From a bacterium 1xD8-48 (GTDB lineage: Bacteria; Bacillota; Clostridia; Lachnospirales; Lachnospiraceae): 64,000 nucleotides of DNA. The translations under genes and the position numbers were made by a program. Of the stretch, positions 1 to 8,642 are shown piece after piece (the stretch's first letter is position 1; each line of letters begins with the position of its first letter). The DNA is taken from contig QZDS01000021.1 in assembly GCA_009917455.1 (NCBI GenBank), positions 28,801-92,800 of the forward strand, read 5' to 3'. A model generated the notes under the pieces. That model saw only the letters and a program-made list of their open reading frames with translations, searched no databases and was not told the origin of the DNA.

Positions 1-597
1 AATCCCGATTCCTGCAAAAACGTCCTGATTGAAAACTGTGCCTTTGATACAGGAGACGACTGTATCGCCATCAATTCAGGCATGAACGAGGACGGCTGGC
101 GCGTCAACAGGCCCTGTGAAAATATTGAAATCAGGAACTGTCAAATGAACGGCGGGCACGGCGGTCTGACCATCGGCAGCGCCATGTCCGGCGGCGTGAG
201 AAATATCCACGCCCACAACTGCCGGATACAGGGAACCTGGCAGGGAATCCGCTTAAAATCCATGCGCGGAAGGGGCGGTTATGTGGATAACGCAGTATTT
301 GAAAACCTGGAAATCATTCAGGTATCGGAGCAGGCCATTCAGATAAATATGTTTTACGAAGCCAGCACCGTGATTCCCAAATCCAATAGCCCATCGGATT
401 TTAAAAATATCGTCGTCAGAAATATTTCCGGCAAAAGCGCCGGAACGGGAATTGAAATCAAAGGCCTTCCCGAGCATAAGTTGCGGAATATCTCTCTTGA
501 AAACATCCGGCTTTCTGCGGGTAATGCCTTTTTCTGTGACAATGTGGAGAATCTATCCATGAAGAATGTGGAGATTCGCCCGCATCACCGTCCCTAA
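1..597 (+). CDS. GH28 polygalacturonase-like glycoside hydrolase, 5' partial
   Basis: Frame 1 is open from the first base to the TAA at 595-597, so only the C-terminal ~198 residues are present. The translation shows two signatures of the GH28 right-handed beta-helix: DTGDDCIAIN at the window start, whose adjacent aspartates are catalytic in the family, and GHGGLTIGS about 35 residues later, followed by IRLKS. GH28 enzymes hydrolyse alpha-1,4-galacturonan or rhamnogalacturonan of pectin. The remaining residues have the short repeating strands (ENLEI, NIVVRNI, NISLENI) expected of beta-helix coils. The signal peptide, if any, is outside the window. It converges on the blaR1-like gene. Substrate specificity cannot be read from this fragment. 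Confidence 0.85.
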   Translation, partial: NPDSCKNVLIENCAFDTGDDCIAINSGMNEDGWRVNRPCENIEIRNCQMNGGHGGLTIGSAMSGGVRNIHAHNCRIQGTWQGIRLKSMRGRGGYVDNAVFENLEIIQVSEQAIQINMFYEASTVIPKSNSPSDFKNIVVRNISGKSAGTGIEIKGLPEHKLRNISLENIRLSAGNAFFCDNVENLSMKNVEIRPHHRP

Positions 598-721
598 GGA
601 ATGGGAAAATATCAGTTTGACTTTCAGGCTTTCCCTTTTCACTGCCGACTCAGGACTGTTCTCCGCCGTCTCGCCATCGGGATATGCACTATCTTTACAG
701 AAAATTCAACCAGACTTGATT

Positions 722-2539
722 TTAGTTTTCATCATCTTCTTTCCAGCTATTCTGCCACCAGTCCTCCTCCCAGGGTGTACCTTGCCATGTGTCTGACCAT
801 AAATTCTTCCATTCCTCCGGAAAATCTGATGAATCAAATGCTTCCATATTGAAAACATCCATAGAGTTTGAAGAATAAATCCCCATAACGCCAGTACCTT
901 TTCGGGTTACTTTGATGATATTATTTTCAGTACCATTCGTATACGAATAAGTGTCGCCATTTTCCCTGAAATCTTTAGGAGTATATATTTTTCCCCATTC
1001 TCCATTGTCAGTAATTGTTGTATTGGTATTTTTAAAATCATCTTTAGAAATCAGCTGAAAATATCCACTATTTGCAACTGCGTCTAAAGAACCGGAGAAG
1101 CCTTCCGGTAAGACCAAAAAGACAGAAGCCATATTGAACTCACCAGTAATATTCCCTGATTTTATAAGGTCACAAGTAAAATGCGCACTGTCAATACTCA
1201 AATCAATATTTCCATAAGCAATGGCAGGAATATATAATTTTATGGTTTCATCATTTGTGTTCGTCCTCGTTTTACATGAAATGGATACCTTCCGGCTATC
1301 TTCCTGTTCATCAATTTTTACATCATAAACCTCACTGTTATATTCAGCGGAAATTTTGCCATCAGCTGCCGGTAAAACATTCACAGCACAACTACTTATA
1401 TCCAGTGATAAGGATGGGTTATCTGTCAGGTTTGTTTGCACCCCGGAAGGGGATGCTGCATGTACCTGATCTGTGGCTGTACTTATTGTATAAATTCCAA
1501 TAAAGGACGCTCCTGTAATTGCACACAAGGTCAACATAACAGTTAAAACCTTAGATGCTTTAGTTTGTTTTTTTAAATTCATAATCGCAGCTAACCTTTC
1601 TTTTAATAATTGTTTGTTTTCACTAAGCGTAACGGCGGCAAGAGATTCCTTATACTTTCCAACTGCTGCCATTGCGTCAAGCAGAGTTTCGCCATAATCC
1701 TGTGCGTTATCATATCCCATTTTTGAGAGGACCGCTTCATCACAGGAAAATTCACATGCTTTTGTAATTTCACGCCTCATTAAATAAACAAGCGGATTGA
1801 ACCAGTGCAGACAGACAGTAATTTGTACCAGCCATTTATAGAACATATCCCGCCGTTTGTAATGCGTTAATTCATGCAATACGATATATTGAAAGTCCTT
1901 CTCCGAAATATCTGCGCCTGGCAAAACAATGCATGGCCGGAAGAACCCAATCAGCAAAGGGGACGAAACCAACGGGTTGACACAAAGCTCTACAGGTCTT
2001 TTCCTGCCAGTCTGTTCCGCAATAACAGAAAGCCGGTCTAATTGCCCGACATTGGAAACCGGATGTAATCCGGCATTGACATATTGGATAAAGCTGTGAT
2101 ATGCCGTTATTTTTTGTACCAAAAGTACCAATGCAACCATGAGCCAGATAAGCCAGACATGATTGACAAATAAAGACAGAATATCTCTAACCGGGTGATA
2201 GGATATGGAATTGTCTTCAGGTTCGACTGTATTCTGGCCTCCATGTTCCATGCCGGAAGCAGGAATTTTGAAAGCATTTGAATTACCAGAGGGTAACGGC
2301 TGTTGCGGCAGGGAAACAGAATGAGTTATCGCCTGATCAATTGTCTGATATGTTTTTCCCATCAAGTTTGTCTCTGGTCCTAACGGCAGTAATAGCCGCA
2401 CAATAACAATGAGCCAGATATAATACTGCCATTGTCTGCTGATTTTGTCTTTGAAGAATCTTTTTCCCACAAGTAACAGAATTATAAGCAAGGCTCCGGA
2501 AAAAGACATAGACAAAAATATTTTCAATAAAATGTTCAT
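722..2539 (-). CDS. BlaR1/MecR1-type M56 metallopeptidase sensor with C-terminal DUF4097-like domain
   Basis: A 605-residue protein. The N-terminal half has hydrophobic segments near 8-25, 38-52, 122-142 and 333-354 and the zinc peptidase motif HELTH near residues 222-226, with a downstream CEFSCDEAV block, as in M56 sensors of the BlaR1/MecR1 family. In that family, ligand binding outside the cell activates the cytoplasmic protease, which leads to loss of BlaI repression. Instead of a penicillin-binding sensor, residues ~355-605 look like a DUF4097-type beta-helix domain, followed by a tryptophan-rich acidic tail. The ligand is therefore probably not a beta-lactam. The start codon overlaps the blaI stop in an ATGA, indicating translational coupling. 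Confidence 0.85.
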   Translation of the reverse strand: MNILLKIFLSMSFSGALLIILLLVGKRFFKDKISRQWQYYIWLIVIVRLLLPLGPETNLMGKTYQTIDQAITHSVSLPQQPLPSGNSNAFKIPASGMEHGGQNTVEPEDNSISYHPVRDILSLFVNHVWLIWLMVALVLLVQKITAYHSFIQYVNAGLHPVSNVGQLDRLSVIAEQTGRKRPVELCVNPLVSSPLLIGFFRPCIVLPGADISEKDFQYIVLHELTHYKRRDMFYKWLVQITVCLHWFNPLVYLMRREITKACEFSCDEAVLSKMGYDNAQDYGETLLDAMAAVGKYKESLAAVTLSENKQLLKERLAAIMNLKKQTKASKVLTVMLTLCAITGASFIGIYTISTATDQVHAASPSGVQTNLTDNPSLSLDISSCAVNVLPAADGKISAEYNSEVYDVKIDEQEDSRKVSISCKTRTNTNDETIKLYIPAIAYGNIDLSIDSAHFTCDLIKSGNITGEFNMASVFLVLPEGFSGSLDAVANSGYFQLISKDDFKNTNTTITDNGEWGKIYTPKDFRENGDTYSYTNGTENNIIKVTRKGTGVMGIYSSNSMDVFNMEAFDSSDFPEEWKNLWSDTWQGTPWEEDWWQNSWKEDDEN

Positions 2540-2841
2540 TTTTTTGTTCTTCCTTTCTCCAGGAGCTTTTTCAATTCCTCATATTCCTCGTCTGCCAGCA
2601 GGTCGCCAGAAATCAAATCGGAAACAAGCCATTTTGCGTCCCCCTCATAAATTTTATACAGAAAGTTTTTAGTCTGGGTTTTGCGGTAGTCGCTATCCGA
2701 CACAAGAGGGGTGTATTCTTGCCAGGGTTTCCCTTTGGCCGCTAAATCTGCTGTAAGACTGGCAAAAAGCGTCGGTTTTTCTCCGTTAGCCCATACCACT
2801 TTCATAATTTCAAATTCCGCATCTGATATTTGCTGTACCAT
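2536..2841 (-). CDS. BlaI/MecI/CopY-family repressor with internal deletion of the winged helix
   Basis: A 101-residue protein starting MVQQISDAEFEIMKVVW, the family N-terminus, chosen at the ATG at 2841 because AAGGAGG lies just upstream. Family members are ~120-128 residues. Here GKPWQ is joined directly to EYTPLV, whereas relatives have ~25 residues between them containing the recognition helix (a TLITLLSRLVEKG-type segment) and the wing. The frame is kept and the C-terminal dimerisation region (KIYEG to LKKLLEKG) looks intact. Comparison with the family is from memory. The product may dimerise but should not bind DNA normally. It forms an operon with the overlapping BlaR1-like gene. It is either a real mutant allele or an assembly error. 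Confidence 0.8.
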   Translation of the reverse strand: MVQQISDAEFEIMKVVWANGEKPTLFASLTADLAAKGKPWQEYTPLVSDSDYRKTQTKNFLYKIYEGDAKWLVSDLISGDLLADEEYEELKKLLEKGRTKK

Positions 2842-2886
2842 TTTGATTTCCTCCTTTAAGTACGACATCGCGTTGCACTTTAAGGG

Positions 2887-2899
2887 TAACACAGTGTTA
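2887..2899 (-). promoter_or_regulatory. Operator-like palindrome inside the blaI promoter
   Basis: Perfect dyad TAACAC-A-GTGTTA. On the minus strand it lies just downstream of a TTGACA -35 box (2906-2911), inside the spacer to a weak -10 (TACCCT). This position and symmetry fit a BlaI/CopY-type operator that autoregulates the blaI-blaR1 pair. The repressor here appears defective. Confidence 0.55.
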
Positions 2900-2911
2900 T
2901 ACATATGTCAA

Positions 2912-3575
2912 GTGGGTATTTTCAGAGAACATGCAATTAAATACTACCAGACATAAAATTATATTGTATGGAACATTATGAAGATAGATTTGATTTACAT
3001 GGCCTTGGGCTGGCGAAAAAAGAGGCTGGACATTGGTGTTTTCGTTAAGTTCGTCGGCATGTTTGATATTTCCGCGAACCAGTTCATACACAGTGACAGC
3101 GGGAATCAAGAAAGCCATTGCCACAAGCATATTGATGTGCTGCTTAACACCATGAATGAGAAGGAGCTCGTTGTTATGGAGGCAACAGCCGAAGGCTTGA
3201 AGAAAGCCAGAGAAACGGAGCTTTCCGAGCAGGGTCCTCCCCAAACCCGGCTTCGGACCAACATGGCTCGAAGAGTCAGCACCGCTTTGCTCCTTATATT
3301 AGCCTGAAGTTATAAAAATAGCAGAGGCTCATTATAATCCCCTGCTATTTTTCCGTTAATTCCTCAGGTTTCTTTTGTATGCTGCAGAATCAACACGGGA
3401 GCCGGATTGGTATATTGATGAGTCTGCAGGAATATTTCATCTTTCATGGCCCTAAAATACCCTTTCTCTTCAGATAAATAATACCGCCTCAATCCCTATC
3501 AGCACCATCGGCACAGAAGGATTCAAACGCCCCCGCGGACAATATTGTTCAGCCTGTCTGTGATATCCTCCTGCT
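2912..3575. other. Intergenic region with no convincing gene
   Basis: About 660 bases between the blaI promoter and the GH31 stop codon. Overlapping open frames exist on both strands (plus 2978-3307 and minus 2897-3244), but neither has a recognisable domain or a good ribosome binding site. It may hold a decayed gene. The only clear structure is the hairpin at 3314-3352. Confidence 0.5.
3314..3352. terminator. Bidirectional terminator-like hairpin
   Basis: AAAAATAGCAG pairs with CTGCTATTTTT across a short loop. Because the arms start and end in A and T runs, it could work as an intrinsic terminator on either strand. Confidence 0.6.
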
Positions 3576-5990
3576 TCAAACCGTCCCCGAGAATTTCACC
3601 TCATCTTCCTCCAGACCAATCACCGTATCCTGTCCCTGGATTTCCATGGATGCTCCGTCAATCCCGCTTAAACGCTGCCCCACAAGCCGTACCCGGCAGC
3701 CCTTGCCGCCGCTTACCCGGCCTTTGATTTCCGTTCCCTCTCTTTCAAAAACAGCCTTCACAATTTCCTCGTTATCCTGATAAACAGTCGTCTCCGCCTT
3801 TGACAGCAGGAAGAATACCCTAAGCTCCAGATTGCCCCTGAAACTGTAATCTGCCGCTCCCGCAGAAGCCTTTCCACTGCCCTCCGTGCTGCTTTGCAGG
3901 CCGCCGTGTTCCTCCGGGCTGATGTCCGCCCCTTTGCTGCCCTCCTCCGCACAAGTCCCTGTTGCCACCACGCTGTCCGCCCGGGCCCAGAGGGGAATCG
4001 ACAGATAATCATAGTGCTCCGTGCGCCATACGCCGCCCTCTGCAATTGCGCCGGTGAGATAATTCACCCAGATACCCTCGGGCAGATAGTAATTCGCCAT
4101 ACCTTCCTCATCGAAAACAGGCGCGACCATTAAATTATCCCCGAGCATGTACTGCTTATCCAGATAACGGCAGTTAAAATCATCCTCAAACTCCAGCGCC
4201 ATGCTCCGCATCACGGGAATTCCGGTGCGGGAGGTCTCAACCGCGCTACTGTACAGGTAAGGCAGGAGCGACAGCTTCAGCTTTGTAAAAAATCTCAGCA
4301 CATCAACCGCTTCCTCGTCATACACCCAGGGCACCCTGTAAGAGGTGCTTCCATGGAGACGGCTGTGGGAGGATAAAAGGCCGAATGCCGACCATCTCTT
4401 ATACACGTCCGGCGTGGATGTACTCTCAAAGCCTCCGATGTCGTGGCTCCAGAAACCGAACCCGCTGCTGGTCAGGGACAGGCCGCCCCGCAGGCTCTCC
4501 GCCATGGAGCTGTACTCCGACCAGCAGTCGCCGCCCCAGTGTACCGGGAATTTCTGTCCCCCGGCAGTTGCGGAGCGGGCAAACAGTACCGCCTCGCCCT
4601 TGCCCCGTTTTTTCTCCAGAAGCTCATAAACCGCTTTATTATAAAGATAAGTATAATAGTTATGCATTTTTACCGGGTCGGCCCCGTTTGCGTACACCAC
4701 GTCCGTGGGAATCCTCTCGCCAAAATCCGTTTTGAAGCAGTCGACGCCCATGTCCAGCAGCATTGCCAGCTTGTCCTGATACCACCTGACCGCCTCAGGA
4801 TTGGTGAAATCCACAATGGCAAGGCCGGGCTGCCACATATCCCACTGCCACACGTCCCCATTCGGTCTTTTCAGGAAATACCCCTTTTCTGCGCCCTCGT
4901 CAAAGAGGGCGGATTCCTGCCCGATATAGGAATTAATCCAGACGCAGATTTTGACGCCTTTTTCCTTAATCCGTTTCAGCATACCCGCCGGGTCGGGAAA
5001 TACCCGCTTGTCCCAGATAAAGTCCGTCCAGTGGAACTCCCGCATCCAGCAGCAGTCAAAATGAAAGACCGACAGAGGAATGCCCCGTTCAAACATGCCA
5101 TCAATAAAGCTCATCACCGTCTTTTCATCATAATCCGTGGTAAAGGAAGTGGACAGCCACAGCCCGAAGGTCCACTGCGGGGGCAGCGCCGGCTTCCCTG
5201 TCAAATCCGTATAGCGAACAAGTACATCCTTCATGGAAGGGCCGTCAATCAGGAAGTAGTCAAGGCTTTCCCCTTCCACGGAAAACGCCGCCCTGCTCAC
5301 CTGTTCCGTCCCGATTTCAAACTCCACCTTCTCAGGATGGTTTACAAACACGCCGTACCCTTTACCTGAAAGATAAAAAGGAATATTTTTGTACGACTGC
5401 TCGGTGCTTGTGCCTCCGTCCTCATTCCAGATAACCACAGACTGTCCGTTTTTGACAAAGGGAGTAAAACGCTCGCCCAACCCGTAAATCAGCTCGTCCA
5501 CGGACAGGCCAAGCTGCTGGCTCATGCGGGCGTTCCCGCCTTTGTCATAAGCCATTCCCGTCCATTTTTCTTTGATATATGCCAAATCACCGGCTCCGCT
5601 TTTCGTTAAGAGCTTACCGTCCCTCTCATAGCGCATGGACCAGTTTTCTGTGTCAATGACAAGGGAAAGCTGTCCACTCCGCACCCGGATAACGCCCGCT
5701 TCTTCTTCCACCGCAAGCCTTCCCGGCTTCGGGAGATTCAGCTCAAACTCCGGCGCTTTTCTCACACCCCCCTTATGGTGATATGTCTGCACCCGAATCA
5801 CCTCAGGCATGGGCGCCGTGATGCGGACCGTGAGGTTAATCCCTCCCAGGGTGTCCCCCTTTTTCTCAATCCGTGCCGTAGGGGCGCACAGCACCAGCTC
5901 GCTTTCTCCTTTTCGCACCTCATACACATGCTTCGGGGAAAAAGCGGCAAATCCCTCTTTCAGCAGCCAGCAGCCGTTATGATATTTCAT
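3576..5990 (-). CDS. GH31 alpha-xylosidase/alpha-glucosidase, YicI-like
   Basis: An 804-residue protein of the size of YicI alpha-xylosidases. The GH31 nucleophile motif CFKTDFGERIP places the nucleophile near Asp422, and HWGGD near 484-488 supplies the acid/base; these closely resemble YicI. YicI removes alpha-1,6-xylose from xyloglucan oligosaccharides such as isoprimeverose, though related enzymes take glucosides. No signal peptide is seen, so it is probably cytoplasmic. AGGAGA precedes the ATG. It lies 53 bases downstream of the GH13 gene, probably in one operon. Residues ~690-715 form a serine/glycine-rich insertion before the C-terminal beta domain. Confidence 0.88.
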   Translation of the reverse strand: MKYHNGCWLLKEGFAAFSPKHVYEVRKGESELVLCAPTARIEKKGDTLGGINLTVRITAPMPEVIRVQTYHHKGGVRKAPEFELNLPKPGRLAVEEEAGVIRVRSGQLSLVIDTENWSMRYERDGKLLTKSGAGDLAYIKEKWTGMAYDKGGNARMSQQLGLSVDELIYGLGERFTPFVKNGQSVVIWNEDGGTSTEQSYKNIPFYLSGKGYGVFVNHPEKVEFEIGTEQVSRAAFSVEGESLDYFLIDGPSMKDVLVRYTDLTGKPALPPQWTFGLWLSTSFTTDYDEKTVMSFIDGMFERGIPLSVFHFDCCWMREFHWTDFIWDKRVFPDPAGMLKRIKEKGVKICVWINSYIGQESALFDEGAEKGYFLKRPNGDVWQWDMWQPGLAIVDFTNPEAVRWYQDKLAMLLDMGVDCFKTDFGERIPTDVVYANGADPVKMHNYYTYLYNKAVYELLEKKRGKGEAVLFARSATAGGQKFPVHWGGDCWSEYSSMAESLRGGLSLTSSGFGFWSHDIGGFESTSTPDVYKRWSAFGLLSSHSRLHGSTSYRVPWVYDEEAVDVLRFFTKLKLSLLPYLYSSAVETSRTGIPVMRSMALEFEDDFNCRYLDKQYMLGDNLMVAPVFDEEGMANYYLPEGIWVNYLTGAIAEGGVWRTEHYDYLSIPLWARADSVVATGTCAEEGSKGADISPEEHGGLQSSTEGSGKASAGAADYSFRGNLELRVFFLLSKAETTVYQDNEEIVKAVFEREGTEIKGRVSGGKGCRVRLVGQRLSGIDGASMEIQGQDTVIGLEEDEVKFSGTV

Positions 5991-6037
5991 CTGTTCTTTC
6001 TCCTGTTCTTTCTAAGTCCTTCAGCCATTCTCCCGGT

Positions 6038-6122
6038 ACACCTTTATCTAAATCGATTTTCGGCAGCCAGACGTATGCGGTCGAAAATCGATTTGTGCGC
6101 TGCACGAATGTCTGCTGTTTTT
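6038..6122. repeat. Hairpin repeat element, copy C, overlapping the GH13 3' end
   Basis: AAATCGATTTTCG (6050-6062) pairs perfectly with CGAAAATCGATTT (6082-6094). The flanks (ACACC before, GTGCGCTGCACG and TGCTGTTTTT after) align with the two tandem copies before proS. The stem bases differ from those copies in a compensatory way, so pairing rather than sequence is conserved. Confidence 0.6.
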
Positions 6123-8185
6123 AATTTTTTATATTTCAGCACCATCGCCGAGGTTGGCGGCAGCACAATTTTCAGTATCCCCGCTTCTATCGGAAAGCTC
6201 TCCGTCTCCGTGGTATATCCGTCCGCCGTGGTGATCATCAGCCGTTCCATACTGCATTCCCCCGGGATACCTAATGGCCAGACGGACACCTGTCTTTCCA
6301 CCTCATAGGCATTATTGTTGATTACCACCGCCACGGCTTCTTTTCTGTTGAAACGTCCGTACCCCAAAATATTGTAGTCGTAGGTGATATATTTCAGGGA
6401 GCCTGTCAGGATTTCCGGGTTTTCTTTATGAATACGAATCATGTCCCGGTGGAACTCTATCATTTCCTTATCCTCGTGTCCCCAGGGATAGGTGCGCCGG
6501 TTATCCGGGTCGGTAAAACCGCATACGCCCGCCTCGTCGCCGTAATAAATAGCCGGCGCTCCCGGCCAGGTCATCTGTATCACCACCGCCTCCCGCATCA
6601 CCGCTTTATTTATATGCTCATTGGCTGCCTGCGGGCCTAAGGTACTGGTTCGCCCTACCTTCTTATTTGTCCTTGTTAAAAACCGGGAATGGTCGTGATT
6701 GGAAAGCTCGTTCATGGCAATCTGCAAAGACGGCGTGGTAAAGTTTGCCAGATAATAACGCATGGCTCCCATAAAACTGCTCACGTTACCATCCAAATCT
6801 TCTCTGTAATCGTCGCTGTGCTTCTGCATTCCCGTAAGGAACCAGGTGACAGGCTCCATAAACGCGTCATAATTCATTACAGAATCCCATTCCCTGCCAT
6901 TCAGCCAGCTTCTTGGGCTTCCGTAATGTTCCGCTATGACTATGGCGTCGGGATTTGCTTCCCTTACCGCTCTACGGAATTTCCTCCAGAACTCATGGTT
7001 CCCCTCCGCGCTGTATCCCACATCCGCCGCCACATCCAACCGCCAGCCGTCGGCATTATAGGGCGGAGACACCCACTTCGCGGCAACTCTCATAATATAA
7101 TCCGTCAGCTCTCTGGAATTTTCATAGTTTAACTTGGGCAGAGTATCGTGTCCCCACCAGCCCTCATAACCGCTGTTATAGGGCCACGCGCTTTCATCAG
7201 AAAATTTAAAATATTTGTGATAGGGGCTCTCCTTTTCCACATACGCCCCCTTCTCATATCCGGGAGCATTCTCGTAAATCCGTTCCCTGTCCATCCATTT
7301 ATTAAAGGAACCGCAATGATTGAAAACTCCGTCCAGAATCACACGAATTCCTCTCTTATGCGCTTCCGCCACCAGCTCTGCAAAAAGCTTATTACTTGCC
7401 TCCAGGTTTTTCTTATTGGTAACCCTGTCGATATAGCGGGTAGCAAATCGGTTTTCATGCTGGTCCTCTCTTAATAGTTCGCCTTCGTCGCTCACCAGCT
7501 TCCCGAAATGCGGGTCAATATTGTCATAATCCTGAATGTCATATTTGTGATTGGAGGGCGAAACAAAAAGCGGGTTAAAATAAATCACATCCACGCCAAG
7601 TTCTTCCAGATAATCCATCTTTTCCAGAACTCCCTGCAAATCGCCTCCGTAGAATTCCCGCACTCCCATAGCCGCAGGATATTTATTCCAGTCCTCCACC
7701 CGCTCCGTCTTTCCGTTTATATATTCATACTCTGAAGTAAGCACGTCGTTTGAAACATCGCCGTTATAAAAGCGGTCCACATAAATCTGATACATCACCG
7801 CTCCCTTTGCCCAGGCCGGCGTCCTGAAACCCGGAATTACCCGAAACGCATATTCGGGATTTGCCTCCGTTCCCATTCCTCCCGCATCAAAAATATATTT
7901 CTCCTTTCCTAAATGAATCTCAAAATGGTACGAAAATTCTTCTTTTTCCACCTCCGCCTCACATGCATAGTAATCAAACCACTCGTCACTGCTTTCTTTT
8001 TCCATAAAATACCGAGTCCCGTAATTCACCATGTATACACTGTCGGCTCCGTCCCGCGCCGTGCGGAATCTGATGGTCACCTGCGAATAAGGATTCGGCT
8101 CTGACGGAGAAAAATAATCCTCCGTCGTGTCGGCAAACAATGCCTCCTCGTTGATTTCCAGTCGTCTGTTTTCTTCTGTCTGCAT
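6044..8185 (-). CDS. GH13 alpha-amylase family enzyme, neopullulanase/cyclomaltodextrinase-like
   Basis: About 713 residues with an N-terminal beta-sandwich domain resembling CBM34, then the GH13 barrel. Conserved regions are DGVFNHCG, DGWRLDVAAD (nucleophile Asp near 384), VIAEHYG (general acid Glu near 419) and NELSNHDHSR. The family cleaves alpha-1,4 and alpha-1,6 bonds of maltodextrins, pullulan or cyclodextrins. No signal peptide is evident. The ATG at 8185 is chosen over one five codons upstream because GGGGAG sits seven bases before it. The last ~25 codons and the stop lie inside a hairpin repeat related to those before proS, so the tail was probably replaced by an insertion. It leads an operon with the GH31 gene. 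Confidence 0.87.
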   Translation of the reverse strand: MQTEENRRLEINEEALFADTTEDYFSPSEPNPYSQVTIRFRTARDGADSVYMVNYGTRYFMEKESSDEWFDYYACEAEVEKEEFSYHFEIHLGKEKYIFDAGGMGTEANPEYAFRVIPGFRTPAWAKGAVMYQIYVDRFYNGDVSNDVLTSEYEYINGKTERVEDWNKYPAAMGVREFYGGDLQGVLEKMDYLEELGVDVIYFNPLFVSPSNHKYDIQDYDNIDPHFGKLVSDEGELLREDQHENRFATRYIDRVTNKKNLEASNKLFAELVAEAHKRGIRVILDGVFNHCGSFNKWMDRERIYENAPGYEKGAYVEKESPYHKYFKFSDESAWPYNSGYEGWWGHDTLPKLNYENSRELTDYIMRVAAKWVSPPYNADGWRLDVAADVGYSAEGNHEFWRKFRRAVREANPDAIVIAEHYGSPRSWLNGREWDSVMNYDAFMEPVTWFLTGMQKHSDDYREDLDGNVSSFMGAMRYYLANFTTPSLQIAMNELSNHDHSRFLTRTNKKVGRTSTLGPQAANEHINKAVMREAVVIQMTWPGAPAIYYGDEAGVCGFTDPDNRRTYPWGHEDKEMIEFHRDMIRIHKENPEILTGSLKYITYDYNILGYGRFNRKEAVAVVINNNAYEVERQVSVWPLGIPGECSMERLMITTADGYTTETESFPIEAGILKIVLPPTSAMVLKYKKLKTADIRAAHKSIFDRIRLAAENRFR

Positions 8186-8642
8186 CAATAGTCTCCCCAT
8201 TTCGTTAACATACGGCCATTGTCATATTTTCACCAGGCTTATAGAGTCATACTTTGTCATTATACTATACATGTTTTATTATTTACATACTTTTTTTGAA
8301 TTTTATATCTGCCGCGGCATGTCCCTGCTTCTGTCTGCCGGCCGGATGACAGGAAAAGTTCCGAATGTATGTTCTTAAAAATGGGCGGTAAAAAAGACAG
8401 TAACAAGTTACTGTCCTTTTTAGAGAAGGTATTTCTTTCTTATGGGGTATAGCAAAAAACTATATAATGTATTGGGGGGTTACGAGTATTATAATAGCAC
8501 AACCCCTATTTTACGTAAATACTCACGATTCACAAATATCACAATTTTCACTGTTCGTTTTTGTACATTTCGCACATACGATTTTTATATCCTCTCGTCC
8601 AATATTTACTTTCTGCATAAGCAACCTGAAATCAGGAGCTTT
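8186..8642. other. Intergenic region between GH13 and ftsH
   Basis: About 457 bases. On the minus strand a TATAAT at 8259-8264 may be the -10 of the GH13-GH31 operon, without a good -35. The hairpin at 8391-8421 follows, then ~220 AT-rich bases up to the ftsH stop, with no gene recognised. Confidence 0.45.
8391..8421. terminator. Terminator hairpin downstream of ftsH
   Basis: AAAAAGACAGTAAC pairs with GTTACTGTCCTTTTT around a two-base loop. The A/T tracts on both sides make a strong, possibly bidirectional, intrinsic terminator for the tilS-hpt-ftsH transcript. Confidence 0.75.

Noticed and set aside
2978..3307. 109-codon plus-strand frame and an opposing 115-codon minus frame
   Set aside because: The two overlap, neither has a recognisable motif or a ribosome binding site, and there is no way to choose between them. 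Kept only as an intergenic note.
4443..5369. 308-codon plus-strand frame
   Set aside because: It is antisense to the GH31 gene, whose catalytic motifs are certain. The frame arises from GC-rich codon structure.
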